Below, piece by piece: positions 1 to 8,390 of a stretch of DNA of 64,000 bases. Position numbers and translations under genes: made by a program. The notes beneath the pieces are model-generated. The model did not search any database. It had not been told where the DNA came from and saw only the letters and a program-made list of their open reading frames with translations. Position 1 is the first letter of the stretch. Each line of letters opens with the position of its first letter. This stretch comes from an uncultured Nocardioides sp. (lineage in GTDB: Bacteria > Actinomycetota > Actinomycetes > Propionibacteriales > Nocardioidaceae): NCBI RefSeq assembly GCF_947488025.1, contig NZ_CANKYS010000001.1, forward strand, positions 124,001-188,000, given 5' to 3'.

Positions 1-44
1 GGCCCGTGCCAGAGCACCGGTGGGAGCCGGTCGCGGATGCTCAC
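1..44 (-). CDS. mtrB: MtrB sensor histidine kinase, N-terminal fragment (cut by window edge)
   Basis: Only the first 14 codons or so lie inside the window. A GTG start at 44 opens a frame reading MSIRDRLPPVLWHG, beginning 10 bases after the mtrA stop codon. In actinobacteria mtrA is normally followed directly by mtrB, which encodes the membrane histidine kinase that phosphorylates MtrA. The assignment rests on position and orientation, because no diagnostic domain is visible in so short a piece. The basic and hydrophobic start fits a cytoplasmic N-terminus leading into a first membrane segment. Confidence 0.6.
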   Translation of the reverse strand, partial: MSIRDRLPPVLWHG

Positions 45-54
45 CCGTGGGCCC

Positions 55-753
55 CTAGGACTTGCCGGCCTTGTAGCCCACGCCGCGCACCGTCACCACG
101 ACCTCCGGGTTCTCCGGGTCGTGCTCCACCTTGGAGCGCAGGCGCTGGACATGGACGTTGACCAGCCGGGTGTCGGCGCTGTGCCGGTAGCCCCACACCT
201 GCTCGAGCAGCACCTCGCGGGTGAAGACCTGCCACGGCTTGCGGGCCAGGCAGACGAGCAGGTCGAACTCGAGCGGGGTCAGGTTGATCGGCTGGTCGCC
301 GCGCGTGACGGAGTGGCCGGCGACGTCGATCGACACGTCGCCGATGGTCAGGCCCTCGTCGGGCGTGACGTCATTGCGGCGTACGCGCGCGCGGACGCGG
401 GCGATGAGCTCCTTGGGCTTGAACGGCTTGACGATGTAGTCGTCGGCACCGGACTCGAGGCCGACGACCACGTCGACGGTGTCGCCCTTGGCGGTGAGCA
501 TCACGATCGGCACGCCGGACTCGGCGCGGATCTCCTTGCAGACGTCGATGCCGTCCTTGCCGGGGAGCATCAGGTCGAGCAGGACCAGGTCGGGCCGGTA
601 GTCACGGAACGCGTCGAGGGCGACGTCACCGCGGCCCACGATGCGGCTGTCGAACCCCTCCTGGCGAAGCACGATGGAGAGCATCTCCGCCAAGGAGGCG
701 TCGTCGTCGACGACGAGCACGCTTCCGCGTGCGGGTTCGGCGAGGTCGGTCAT
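55..753 (-). CDS. mtrA: MtrA, OmpR-family response regulator
   Basis: This 232-residue response regulator has an N-terminal receiver domain (about 10-125) and a C-terminal winged-helix DNA-binding domain (about 135-230). The acidic pocket (D16-D18), the phosphoacceptor aspartate near residue 60 in LVLLDLMLPGKDG and the conserved lysine in the IVKPF motif are all visible. MtrA controls cell-wall hydrolases, replication and division in actinobacteria. It lies downstream of ahcY and upstream of mtrB, as in mycobacteria. No clear Shine-Dalgarno sequence precedes the ATG. Instead the start codon sits in the 3' arm of an 11-bp perfect hairpin, described separately. Identity is firm; the exact start is slightly less so. 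Confidence 0.95.
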   Translation of the reverse strand: MTDLAEPARGSVLVVDDDASLAEMLSIVLRQEGFDSRIVGRGDVALDAFRDYRPDLVLLDLMLPGKDGIDVCKEIRAESGVPIVMLTAKGDTVDVVVGLESGADDYIVKPFKPKELIARVRARVRRNDVTPDEGLTIGDVSIDVAGHSVTRGDQPINLTPLEFDLLVCLARKPWQVFTREVLLEQVWGYRHSADTRLVNVHVQRLRSKVEHDPENPEVVVTVRGVGYKAGKS

Positions 754-780
754 GGCGCCAGTCTATTGGGGCGCCATGAC
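749..780 (-). promoter_or_regulatory. Hairpin enclosing the mtrA start codon, with a four-codon upstream reading frame
   Basis: Bases 749-759 and 770-780 are perfect reverse complements (11 bp, 10-base loop). Read on the minus strand, the mtrA ATG at 753 lies in the 3' arm. The 5' arm carries a second ATG at 777, which opens a frame of four codons (M-A-P-Q) ending at a TAG ten bases before the mtrA start. The structure could hide the mtrA start, act as an attenuator between ahcY and mtrA, or both. The pairing is seen directly; the function is inferred. Confidence 0.5.
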
Positions 781-805
781 GACCTCAGCCGAACGCCGGT
801 GCCGC

Positions 806-2272
806 TCAGTAGCGGTAGTGGTCGGACTTGAACGGGCCCTCGACCGGGACGCCGAGGTAGGCGGCCTGCTCCTTGGTCAGCTCGGTCAGCTCGACACCGA
901 GGGCGTCGAGGTGCAGCCGGGCGACCTCCTCGTCCAGGTGCTTGGGCAGCACGTGCACGCCGAGCTCGTAGTCGTCGGCCTTCGCGAAGAGCTCGATCTG
1001 CGCCAGCACCTGGTTGGTGAAGGAGTTGGACATCACGAACGACGGGTGGCCGGTGGCGTTGCCCAGGTTGAGCAGGCGGCCCTCGGACAGCACGATGACC
1101 TTCTTGCCGGGCTTGCCGTCCTCGGACGGGAAGATCCACTGGTGGACCTGCGGCTTGATCTCGTCCTTGACGATGCCGGGGATCCTGGCCAGGCCGGCCA
1201 TGTTGATCTCGTTGTCGAAGTGGCCGATGTTGCCGACGATCGCCTGGTGCTTCATCTTGTGGAAGTGCTCGACCGTGATGATGTCGAAGTTGCCGGTCGT
1301 GGTGATGAAGATGTCGGCGGTCTCGACGACCGACTCGAGGCGCTTGACCTCGTAGCCGTCCATCGCGGCCTGGAGCGCGCAGATCGGGTCGATCTCGGTG
1401 ACGATGACGCGGGCGCCCTGGCCGCGCAGGGACTCCGCGGAACCCTTGCCGACGTCGCCGTAGCCGCAGACGACCGCGACCTTGCCGCCGATCATCACGT
1501 CGGTGGCGCGGTTGATGCCGTCGACGAGCGAGTGGCGGCAGCCGTACTTGTTGTCGAACTTGGACTTGGTGACCGAGTCGTTGACGTTGATCGCCGGGAA
1601 GAGGAGCGTGCCCTCCTTGAAGCGCTCGTAGAGGCGCAGCACACCGGTGGTGGTCTCCTCGGAGACGCCCTTGACGAGCGGCGCGCGCCTGGTCCAGCGC
1701 TGCGGGTCGGACTCGAGCGAGCGGGCCAGGACGCGCAGCACCTCCTTGAACTCCTCGTTGTCGGTGGAGTCCTGAGAGGGGACGGCGCCGGCCTTCTCGT
1801 ACTCGACGCCGAGGTGCAGCAGCATCGTGATGTCGCCGCCGTCGTCGAGCAGCATGTTGGGGCCGCCCACCTCGCCGTCCGTGGCCGGGAAGTCGAAGAC
1901 CTTCTCGGCCTCGTCCCAGTACTCGGCGAGGCTCTCGCCCTTCCACGCGAAGACCGGGACGCCCTGCGGGTCCTCGGGCGTGCCGCCCTTCGACGGGGGG
2001 CCGACGACGACCGCGGCGGCGGCGTGGTCCTGGGTGGAGAAGATGTTGCAGGTGGCCCAGCGGATGTCAGCGCCGAGGGCCGCGAGCGTCTCGATCAGCA
2101 CGGCGGTCTGGATCGTCATGTGCAGCGAGCCGGCGATGCGCGCGCCCTTGAGCGGCTGCTCCTTGCCGTAGCGCTCGCGCATGGCCATCAGGCCCGGCAT
2201 CTCGTGCTCGGCGAGCTCGATCTCCTTGCGGCCGTAGGCAGCGAGGTTGAGGTCGGCGACGTTGAAGTCCAT
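806..2272 (-). CDS. ahcY: Adenosylhomocysteinase (S-adenosyl-L-homocysteine hydrolase)
   Basis: This enzyme splits S-adenosylhomocysteine into adenosine and homocysteine, removing the inhibitory product of methyltransferases. The 488-residue product begins [12 protein letters not shown] chose this ATG because AGGAG lies just upstream, rather than a start 13 codons earlier. The NAD-binding glycine motif [11 protein letters not shown] is present near the middle. The substrate-site stretch containing KSKFDNKYG and the characteristic C-terminal KSDHYRY are also seen. Length is normal for the bacterial form with an insertion. It precedes mtrA on the same strand, as in mycobacteria. The 92 bases upstream show no convincing SAM or SAH riboswitch. 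Confidence 0.97.
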   Translation of the reverse strand: MDFNVADLNLAAYGRKEIELAEHEMPGLMAMRERYGKEQPLKGARIAGSLHMTIQTAVLIETLAALGADIRWATCNIFSTQDHAAAAVVVGPPSKGGTPEDPQGVPVFAWKGESLAEYWDEAEKVFDFPATDGEVGGPNMLLDDGGDITMLLHLGVEYEKAGAVPSQDSTDNEEFKEVLRVLARSLESDPQRWTRRAPLVKGVSEETTTGVLRLYERFKEGTLLFPAINVNDSVTKSKFDNKYGCRHSLVDGINRATDVMIGGKVAVVCGYGDVGKGSAESLRGQGARVIVTEIDPICALQAAMDGYEVKRLESVVETADIFITTTGNFDIITVEHFHKMKHQAIVGNIGHFDNEINMAGLARIPGIVKDEIKPQVHQWIFPSEDGKPGKKVIVLSEGRLLNLGNATGHPSFVMSNSFTNQVLAQIELFAKADDYELGVHVLPKHLDEEVARLHLDALGVELTELTKEQAAYLGVPVEGPFKSDHYRY

Positions 2273-2364
2273 CGGTTGTCTCCTGGAGTGGTGGAGCCGT
2301 CTGCGCCGCACATCTGTGCGTCGTCGGGATCTCCCGCGCGGACCAGAAGAGGGTAGGACGGCCC

Positions 2365-3504
2365 TCAGCGATTCGGGGAATCCTCGGCAGGCGGGTCGAC
2401 ACGGCCAGTGGCGTGGTCGTCAGCGTGCTCGTCGGGCTGCTTGTCGGGGTGCTCGTCCTCCTGCTCGTCGCCCTGCTCGTCGCCGTGGCCTGAGCCTTGC
2501 CCGCCACCGATCCCGAAGGCGTGCAGGAGGACCAGGACGATCCCACCGACCACCAGGCCGACCAGGCCCGACAGGACCGTGTTGAGGAGCCAGCCGAGGA
2601 GGGAGCCGAGGGCCCCGCCCACGGCGTCGTTCACCTCTTCCTCCCAGTGGTGGATGAGGTCGTACGGCGCGTGCAGCACGTCACCGACCGTCGTACCCTC
2701 CAGCAGCCCGTCGGGGCCGCCGATCTCGTAGAGGCTGACCAGGAAGATGTGGCCGCCGACCCACAGCATGGCGAGCGTGCCGATCAACGAGATCGCGGTG
2801 AGCAGGCGCGGCATCGCCGAGACCAGCGCGAGTCCGACCCGCTGGGACGCCTTCGAGGGCTTCTCCGCCAGGTGGAGACCGACGTCGTCCATCTTCACGA
2901 TCAGTGCGACGACGCCGTAGACGAGGACCGTGATCAGCACGGCGACCGCGGCCAGGACGATCGCACGCATCCAGATGCTGGCGTCGGGGTCGGACCCGAC
3001 CACCTCCTTGAGCGCGATCACCATGATCTCGGCGCTGAGGATGAAGTCGGTGCGGATGGCCCCGGCAACCGTCTTCGCCTCGTGCTCGGGGCTCAGCTCA
3101 CCGGAGCTGGTGAGCTGGTCCTCCGCCTCCTCGGACACCGGCTCGTGGCCGCGGACCTTCTCCCAGACCTTGTGTGCTCCTTCGTAGGCGAGGAAACCAC
3201 CGCCGAAGATGAGGATCACCGGCAGCAGCTGCGGGAGGAACTGCCCCAGCAGCACGGCGGCGGGCAGGATGAAGAGGAGCTTGTTGCGGAGCGACCCGAT
3301 CGCGATCTTCCTGATGATCGGCAGCTCGCGGGCGGCGGGCGACCCGTGCAGGTACTGCGGGGTCACGGCAGTGTCGTCGACCACCACGCCCGCGGCCTTC
3401 ATGCTGGCCCGACCTGCGGCAGCGCCGACGTCGTCCACGCTGGCTGCTGCGATGCGCGCGAGCGCGGCGACGTCGTCGAGGAGGGCGAACAGTCCGCCGG
3501 CCAT
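2365..3504 (-). CDS. DUF808 family inner-membrane protein
   Basis: The 379-residue protein opens with [20 protein letters not shown], the conserved N-terminus of the DUF808 (YedI-like) family, and then has several membrane segments. The family has no established biochemical role. The C-terminal 45 residues or so are unusual: a run rich in Asp, Glu and His with repeating GDEQ/PDE-type units. This tail could bind metal ions or simply be a disordered acidic extension. The gene stands alone between ahcY and a GNAT acetyltransferase. Family assignment is confident; function is unknown. Confidence 0.85.
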   Translation of the reverse strand: MAGGLFALLDDVAALARIAAASVDDVGAAAGRASMKAAGVVVDDTAVTPQYLHGSPAARELPIIRKIAIGSLRNKLLFILPAAVLLGQFLPQLLPVILIFGGGFLAYEGAHKVWEKVRGHEPVSEEAEDQLTSSGELSPEHEAKTVAGAIRTDFILSAEIMVIALKEVVGSDPDASIWMRAIVLAAVAVLITVLVYGVVALIVKMDDVGLHLAEKPSKASQRVGLALVSAMPRLLTAISLIGTLAMLWVGGHIFLVSLYEIGGPDGLLEGTTVGDVLHAPYDLIHHWEEEVNDAVGGALGSLLGWLLNTVLSGLVGLVVGGIVLVLLHAFGIGGGQGSGHGDEQGDEQEDEHPDKQPDEHADDHATGRVDPPAEDSPNR

Positions 3505-3574
3505 GGTGATCCTTCGGGGCAGTGGGTGTGGTGACGCGCGGTGCGTCGTGCGGTGGGTCGTGCCGTCCCGCAGC

Positions 3575-4060
3575 CTATCGGCGGACTGCGCGCAGCTCGT
3601 AGGTGAGGAGCTCGGCGTGGGGTGGCATCGGGCCGCGGCTCCGCTCGCCGGTGTCGGTCCACCCGAGCTTCTCCCAGAAGGCGCGACCGCGCGGGTTCGC
3701 CGCGTAGACCCGGAGGAACGGACGCGTGGCGCCGGCGCTCCGCATCACCTCGAGGAGCTCGTCGTGGGCGGACCTCGCCAGGCCGCTCCCCCACTCCCCC
3801 ACCGACACCCCGAAGTGCTTCACCTCGTCGCCGGCCACCGCGGCGAACCCGGCGACCTCGTGTCCGCGCAGGATCACGAAGCACTCGATGCCGGGGTCTG
3901 CGATCTCCTCGCGCCACCGGTCCGCGAGCACCTCGCGGGGGAAGGGGTGGCGGTCCTGCGGGAACACCTCGGCGAGCCCGGCGATCGACGCGGGCTCCTG
4001 GACGGCCATCACGGCAGGGACGTCCGCGACGCGCATCTCGCGGAGCACGGGCGGTGGCAT
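3575..4060 (-). CDS. GNAT-family N-acetyltransferase
   Basis: From the ATG at 4060 the product is 161 residues and covers a single GNAT fold. The start gives MPPPVLREMRVADVPAVMAV, the usual first strand and helix of the family. The acetyl-CoA loop appears as EWGSGLARSAHDEL. The C-terminal helix-strand motif NPRGRAFWEKLGW is well conserved. The open frame extends upstream to 4309, but that part looks non-coding. The substrate cannot be told from sequence; GNATs acetylate amines of small molecules, peptides or antibiotics. It appears to be monocistronic. Confidence 0.85.
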   Translation of the reverse strand: MPPPVLREMRVADVPAVMAVQEPASIAGLAEVFPQDRHPFPREVLADRWREEIADPGIECFVILRGHEVAGFAAVAGDEVKHFGVSVGEWGSGLARSAHDELLEVMRSAGATRPFLRVYAANPRGRAFWEKLGWTDTGERSRGPMPPHAELLTYELRAVRR

Positions 4061-4362
4061 GCCTGGACAGTAGCCTCGGCCGATGGTCCCGCCCTCCTCG
4101 CGGTGCGCGAGGTCGACACACTGCTCGTGACGGGCACCCTTCACGTCGTCCACGGCTCCTACGGCGACGTACGCCCTACCGACGGGGTGCTCGCCCTGAT
4201 GGCCGCTGGGAAGGGCTGACGCCTCCGGAGCCCTGCCGCCCCCGCTGGTCGAGGAGGGACGAAGTCCCGTCACGAGACCCCGGATCCTCCTGCCGGTCGC
4301 GTCGTCCACAGGCTCCTGTCGCGCAGGTGCGAGTGTCGGACCCCGCGTCTACAATCGAACAC
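4061..4362. other. Intergenic stretch without a supported gene
   Basis: This 302-base gap separates two divergent genes. It holds a REP-like inverted repeat (4244-4280) and, at its right end, an SOS-box-like sequence. A 45-codon open stretch ending at the TGA at 4217-4219 has no ATG or GTG start with a ribosome-binding site, so I did not call it. Confidence 0.6.
4244..4280. repeat. REP-like palindromic element of the actinobacterial GGTCGAGG...CGAGACC type
   Basis: The arms GGTCGAGGAGGGAC and GTCCCGTCACGAGACC flank GAA and pair imperfectly. Elements of this form, beginning CTGGTCGAG and ending CGAGACC, are scattered through intergenic regions of Nocardioides-type genomes. Only one clear copy was noticed here. 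Confidence 0.6.
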
Positions 4363-4370
4363 ATGAGCGA
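4355..4370 (+). promoter_or_regulatory. LexA (SOS) box-like sequence overlapping the DUF222 start codon
   Basis: The sequence TCGAAC-ACAT-GAGCGA matches the actinobacterial SOS box TCGAAC-N4-GTTCGA at 10 of 12 defined positions: a perfect left half and four of six on the right. It overlaps the ATG at 4363. In Mycobacterium tuberculosis several 13E12-type (DUF222/HNH) genes are LexA regulated, which makes the placement meaningful. Confidence 0.5.
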
Positions 4371-5804
4371 AGCGCTGGCGGACCGGGTGGCAGGTGGGGT
4401 GGACGACCTCACCGCCTCCGGCCTGCTCGCTTCGATCCGCTCGGCGCGGTCGGCCGAGAACCAGGCCGCAGCCGACCAGCTGATCCTTGCCGCGCAGTGG
4501 GCGGAGCTGCATCCGCCGGAGTCGATCCACGACGCCGCCACCTTCTCCGTACCGTCTGCCGGTCAGGAGCACGAGGAGCCCATCGCCGGTGAGGGGTGCC
4601 CGTTGGTGGCGGAGTTCTGCATCGCGGAGCTCGGCGGCGTCCTCGGAGTCTCCACGACCGCGGCGAAGAAGCTGATCGGGCAGGCCCTCGAGCTGCGGCA
4701 CCGGCTGCCGCGGTTGTGGGCACAGGTCCACGCCGGCCGGGTGCCGGCGTGGAAGGCCCGCGCGGTCGCGGAGACCACCATCCACTCCTCCCCGTCGCTG
4801 ACGAAGGAGGCGGCCGGGTTCGTCGACGCGCAGGTCGCTGCGGTGGCCGGAAAGGTCGGCCCCGCGCAGCTCGACCGCCTCGTCGCGGAGGCGATCAAGC
4901 GGTTCGACCTCGCCACCCCCGACCCGGCCACCGACCCCGAGGACGGCTGGCTGCACGTCGACCCGCGCCACGTCACCATCGACACTCAAGAGGTCCACTT
5001 CGCCGGCACCATGCGCCTCGAGGCCGAGATCGACATGGCCGATGCGATCGACCTCGACCGGGTCCTGGCCCGTGGGCCGCGACCCAGGCCGCCCTCGGGT
5101 CGACCGAGTCGCTCAACGTGCGTCGCGCGAAGGCCCTCGGCGACCTCGCCCGCACCCAGACCGCCCTCGACCTCCACACCACAGGCACAGGCACTACCGC
5201 GAGGAGCGAGGACGCCGACGGGCTCCCCGTCGCACGCGAAGTCGTCCTCCACGCCCACCTCGACGCCAGCCTGGCCGGTGACACCACCGTCTTCGGGCCC
5301 ACCGGCCGGCTCGAAGAACGCCAGCGGCTCGTGCTGCTCGACCAGGTAAGAGCCTGGTGCTCCGACTCCCGGACCAAGGTCACCATCAAGCCGGTCATCG
5401 ACCTCAACACCCAGCTGGCCACCGACGCCTACGCAGTGCCCGACCGGATCCGCGAGCAGGTCGTCCTCCGAGACAAGACCTGCGTGTTCCCGTGGTGCAC
5501 CCGACCCGCACGCAGGTGCGACGTCGACCACGTCATCCCCCACGACCCCGACGCCGAAGCCGAGGGCAGACCCCAGCCCGGGCCCACACAGACCGACAAC
5601 CTCGCCGCCCTGTGCCGGTTCCACCACCGGCTCAAGACACATTCCGCCTGGCGTTACGAGATGGTCGCACCCGGCATCTACGAGTGGACGTCCCCGCACG
5701 GCTACCGCTACCGCCGCGACCGGGACGGCACCACCGCGATCGACGACGCCCGACCACCAGATCGACCGGACGTCGTGCGCATTCCGCGACCCCGCCGACG
5801 ATGA
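4363..5804 (+). pseudogene. DUF222/HNH endonuclease-domain protein (13E12-like), frameshifted
   Basis: Two adjacent frames together encode one DUF222-HNH protein of about 480 residues. The first frame runs from MSEALADRVAGG at 4363 to about 5074. The second resumes with ATQAALGSTESLNVRR and continues to the stop at 5804. Homologous reading is restored by adding one base to the GGG run at 5074-5076, so a single G appears to be missing. The C-terminal HNH domain is complete, with DVDHVIPHD and TDNLAALCRFHHRL supplying the metal and catalytic positions. These genes are multicopy in actinobacteria and can recombine. The frameshift may be a real inactivating mutation or a homopolymer error in the assembly. 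Confidence 0.85.
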
Positions 5805-5892
5805 CCCCGCCCCGCACCCCGCCACCCACCAGGTGACGGGGCCACAGGCGCGTCCCGGTCGGCGCGCGTCCCGCTCTGGAAGGGTGACGGTC

Positions 5893-6246
5893 ATGTCCAC
5901 CGAGCCGAGCTACCAGGGCACCGACTTCTACTGCGACGTGGCGATCCCCCGAGCCGTCCCGCTGGACGTCGTGCACGAGGACGACCGGGTGCTCGCCTAC
6001 CACCACACCCGGCCGTTCTGGCAGGTCCACGTCGTGGCCGTGCCGAAGCGGCACATCGCGTCGCTCACTGCCGTCGGCCCAGCCGACGAGGCCGACGTCC
6101 GAGCACTCCTCGTCGTCGTCCAGCGGCTCGCGCACGAGGTCGAGCAGGCGCACGGCGCGGCCGCGGTGCTGACCAACCTCGGCACCTACCAGGACTCCAA
6201 GCACCTCCACGTCCACGTGCACTCCGGTCCGCAGGTGCGCGCCTGA
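5893..6246 (+). CDS. HIT-family protein
   Basis: The 117-residue product carries one histidine-triad fold. The catalytic signature HLHVHVHSG near the C-terminus has the central histidine that forms the nucleotidyl-enzyme intermediate. A conserved VVAVPKRHIAS stretch precedes it. HIT proteins hydrolyse AMP-lysine, ADP-sugars or other phosphoramidates. I chose the ATG at 5893, with AAGGGTG upstream; the longer frame from 5833 adds a basic, poorly conserved leader. The adjacent genes suggest no pathway. Confidence 0.88.
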   Translation: MSTEPSYQGTDFYCDVAIPRAVPLDVVHEDDRVLAYHHTRPFWQVHVVAVPKRHIASLTAVGPADEADVRALLVVVQRLAHEVEQAHGAAAVLTNLGTYQDSKHLHVHVHSGPQVRA

Positions 6247-6279
6247 GGCGATGTCGCCCCCGACGGGCACACTCGAGGC

Positions 6280-6652
6280 ATGGACGCAGCCGCACTCCTC
6301 ACCCGCCTCGTCGACATCATCGACGCCCACGACTGGGGGGCGCTGCCCGGCGTGCTGCACCCCGACTTCACCTGTCGCCTCGTGCACACGGTCGAGGTGT
6401 TCGACCGCGACGGCTGGGTCCGGTTCAACGCCGACTACCCCGGCTTCGAGCGCATGAACGCCGAGGACCTGATGGCTGACGGAGAGCGCGGGGTGCTGCG
6501 GGCGCGGGTCACCGGCCCGGGGCGGCGCGGGAGAGGAGCTGGAGTTCGCCGTGGCCAGCTTCGCGACCGTCCGCGACGGCCTCCTCGCCGAGCTCGTCGA
6601 GGTCTGGGCCGACGTCGACACGCAGCCACCGGCCGGCACCCGGCCGGAGTAG
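6280..6652 (+). pseudogene. NTF2-like (SnoaL-type) protein with a frameshift
   Basis: The frame from MDAAALLTRLVDIIDAHDWG at 6280 is typical of small NTF2-like proteins. It becomes arginine-rich after VTGPG, while the +1 frame continues sensibly as EELEFAVASFATVRDGLLAE to a TAG at 6650-6652. Removing one G from the GGGG run at 6519-6522 joins the halves into a protein of about 123 residues. Such folds are used as hydrolase, isomerase or binding domains, so function is open. As with the DUF222 gene 1.4 kb upstream, a one-base assembly error is possible. Confidence 0.75.
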
Positions 6653-6704
6653 AGCCGGCCGACCCAGCCGGGGGTGTTCCTGAGGACGACGGGACCCGCG
6701 TCAC

Positions 6705-7736
6705 CTACTCCTCGACGAGCCCGACGCGAAGGTACTCGGTGGCATAGGTGCCGGTCAGCAGCAGCGACGCGTAGCGCGCGACCTCGGCGTCGGCGTCGGT
6801 CTCGAGGACCTCCACCCGTACGCCGTGGCGCGCGGCGGCGGCCTTCAGCGCGCCCGTCCGCTCGCGCACGACCGGGTCGTCGGAGTGGTCGTCGAGGATG
6901 AGCAGCAGCGGTCGGAGGTCACCGGGCTCGTCGGCGAACGGGTCGGCGAAGAGGTCGTGGGGCCGGGTGGCCTCGATGACCGGGAGCAGGTGCTCGGCGT
7001 CGCCCGCGATCGCCGAGCGGCCACTCGTACGTCGCAGTGACTCGGCCAGCCTGCGGGCCGCCCGGGCGGCCAGGACGGAGCCACCCCAGACGAGCGGGTT
7101 GGTGTCGGCCATCGCGATCGCCAGCATCTTGGCGGGGTTGACGGCGAGGTCGCGGTGGGGCGAGCAGTCCTCGGCGACCCGGTCGAGCGACGCGGCGACC
7201 GACTCGGCGTCGGCCTGCGGGCCGAGGTGGACGTGGGCGAGGTAGTCGAGCACGACGACGGCCGTCGCGAGCTGGTCACCCGTCACCGTCGGCAGCACCG
7301 TCACGTGCCGCCCCGCGGCGTGCTCGCCGACGAGCGAGCGCTCGGGACACGCGACCACCACCTGCGCTCCGCGGCGTACGGCCTCGGCGACGGCGGACGC
7401 CGACTCGTGGTCGTTGCCCTCGGGCGCCAGCATGACGACGAGGTCGAGCGACCCCGCCCAGCCGGGGAGCCCGGGGTTGGGCCACGCCACGAACGGCACC
7501 GGGCACCACGGCTCCAGGACGGCGCGGAGCAGGCGCGAGTCGGGTCCCGCGGCGATCACTGCTCGCGGACGGGCCTCGTCACGACCGCGCGCGATGGCCT
7601 CGGCGGTCGCGGCGGCCGCCTCGTTGGCCTCCCGGCGCACCCGGGCACCGCTCTCGGCGAGCGTGCGCAGCCGGAGGTCGATCGTCTCCAGCACCCCGGC
7701 GTCGTCCATCCGGGCCTCGTCGAACCAGGTGGCCAC
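6705..7736 (-). CDS. TobH-like SIS-domain protein (phosphosugar isomerase-related)
   Basis: From the GTG at 7736 the product is 343 residues, beginning MATWFDEARMDDAGVLE. Two sugar-isomerase-like (SIS) halves can be made out, resembling bifunctional phosphoglucose/phosphomannose isomerases and mycobacterial Rv3256c. That gene lies between the mannose genes manA and manB, which hints at phosphohexose metabolism, but catalytic function is unproven for this actinobacterial branch. The start overlaps nothing; the Trm112-like gene ends 35 bases upstream. The order with DUF3499 and whiB2 matches mycobacteria. Confidence 0.75.
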   Translation of the reverse strand: MATWFDEARMDDAGVLETIDLRLRTLAESGARVRREANEAAAATAEAIARGRDEARPRAVIAAGPDSRLLRAVLEPWCPVPFVAWPNPGLPGWAGSLDLVVMLAPEGNDHESASAVAEAVRRGAQVVVACPERSLVGEHAAGRHVTVLPTVTGDQLATAVVVLDYLAHVHLGPQADAESVAASLDRVAEDCSPHRDLAVNPAKMLAIAMADTNPLVWGGSVLAARAARRLAESLRRTSGRSAIAGDAEHLLPVIEATRPHDLFADPFADEPGDLRPLLLILDDHSDDPVVRERTGALKAAAARHGVRVEVLETDADAEVARYASLLLTGTYATEYLRVGLVEE

Positions 7737-7771
7737 GGCCAGCTCCTCAGTCTCGTCGGGCGGGAGTCTCG

Positions 7772-7948
7772 TCAGGCGGGCTTGCGGGCCTCGTCGACCA
7801 GCAGCACCGGGATGTCGTCGCGGACCGGGTAGGCGTTGCCGCACCCCTGGCACACGAGCTCCTCGGCACCGCCGGACGCCGCGGGCGACAGCTCGCCGTG
7901 GCAGGCCGGGCAGACGATGATGCTCAGCAGCTGCTGGTCGATGTTCAC
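7772..7948 (-). CDS. Trm112-family zinc-ribbon protein
   Basis: This 58-residue protein has two CxxC pairs, C13/C16 in VCPACHG and C33/C36 in VCQGCG. It ends in the family's PVRDDIPVLLVDEAR motif. Trm112/UPF0434 proteins are small zinc-ribbon partners that stabilise methyltransferases in other organisms; the bacterial role is less clear. The start is a GTG at 7948 giving MNIDQQLLSIIVCPAC. It is probably co-transcribed with the TobH-like gene that follows. Confidence 0.85.
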   Translation of the reverse strand: MNIDQQLLSIIVCPACHGELSPAASGGAEELVCQGCGNAYPVRDDIPVLLVDEARKPA

Positions 7949-7978
7949 GCCGATGATCCTAGGGGGTGCCGGGCACCG

Positions 7979-8341
7979 TCAGTCAGTGGGCGTGAGGACC
8001 CGCAGGTGGCCGCGCTTGGCCCCACGGGTCGCGTCGTCGGTGGAGTGCAGCGGCACCGGCGTCGGGGCAGGGCGGGCCGCCTCGCGGACCGCGTCGGCCA
8101 GCGCCAGCAGGTCGTCGCTGCTCGGGCCCTGCGCCTTCGGGTCCGGAGCCAGCCGGAGGACCTCCCAGCCGCGGGGGGCCGACAACCGCTCGCTGTGCAC
8201 CTCGCAGAGGTCGTAGGCGTGCGGCTCGGCGTACGTCGCCAACGGACCCAGGACAGCGGTCTGGTCGGCGTAGACGTAGGTCAGCGTGTTGACCGCAGGA
8301 CGGCCACACGCCGTCCGCGAACAACGACGGGCAAGGCTCAC
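7979..8341 (-). CDS. DUF3499 family protein
   Basis: The 120-residue protein begins VSLARRCSRTACGRPA from a GTG at 8341. It contains two cysteines near the N-terminus and a C-x2-H pair in YDLCEVHSERL, consistent with a small zinc site. DUF3499 is an uncharacterised actinobacterial family; Rv3258c is the mycobacterial member and has the same neighbours. A start nine codons further upstream is possible, but it would use up the short divergent spacer. Confidence 0.85.
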   Translation of the reverse strand: MSLARRCSRTACGRPAVNTLTYVYADQTAVLGPLATYAEPHAYDLCEVHSERLSAPRGWEVLRLAPDPKAQGPSSDDLLALADAVREAARPAPTPVPLHSTDDATRGAKRGHLRVLTPTD

Positions 8342-8390
8342 GGCGCCGACGCTACCCGGCGCACACACGCCGGGCGCTTAGGCTCGCGGC

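Noticed and set aside
2273..2364. Possible SAM or SAH riboswitch upstream of ahcY
   Set aside because: Only 92 bases are available, and I could not find the conserved SAH aptamer core or a convincing pseudoknot.
4083..4219. Small open frame ending at 4219 with a VDTLLVTGTL stretch
   Set aside because: It has no in-frame start codon with a ribosome site; the ATG at 4083 is in another frame and stops after 15 codons. The FolC-like look is too short to trust.
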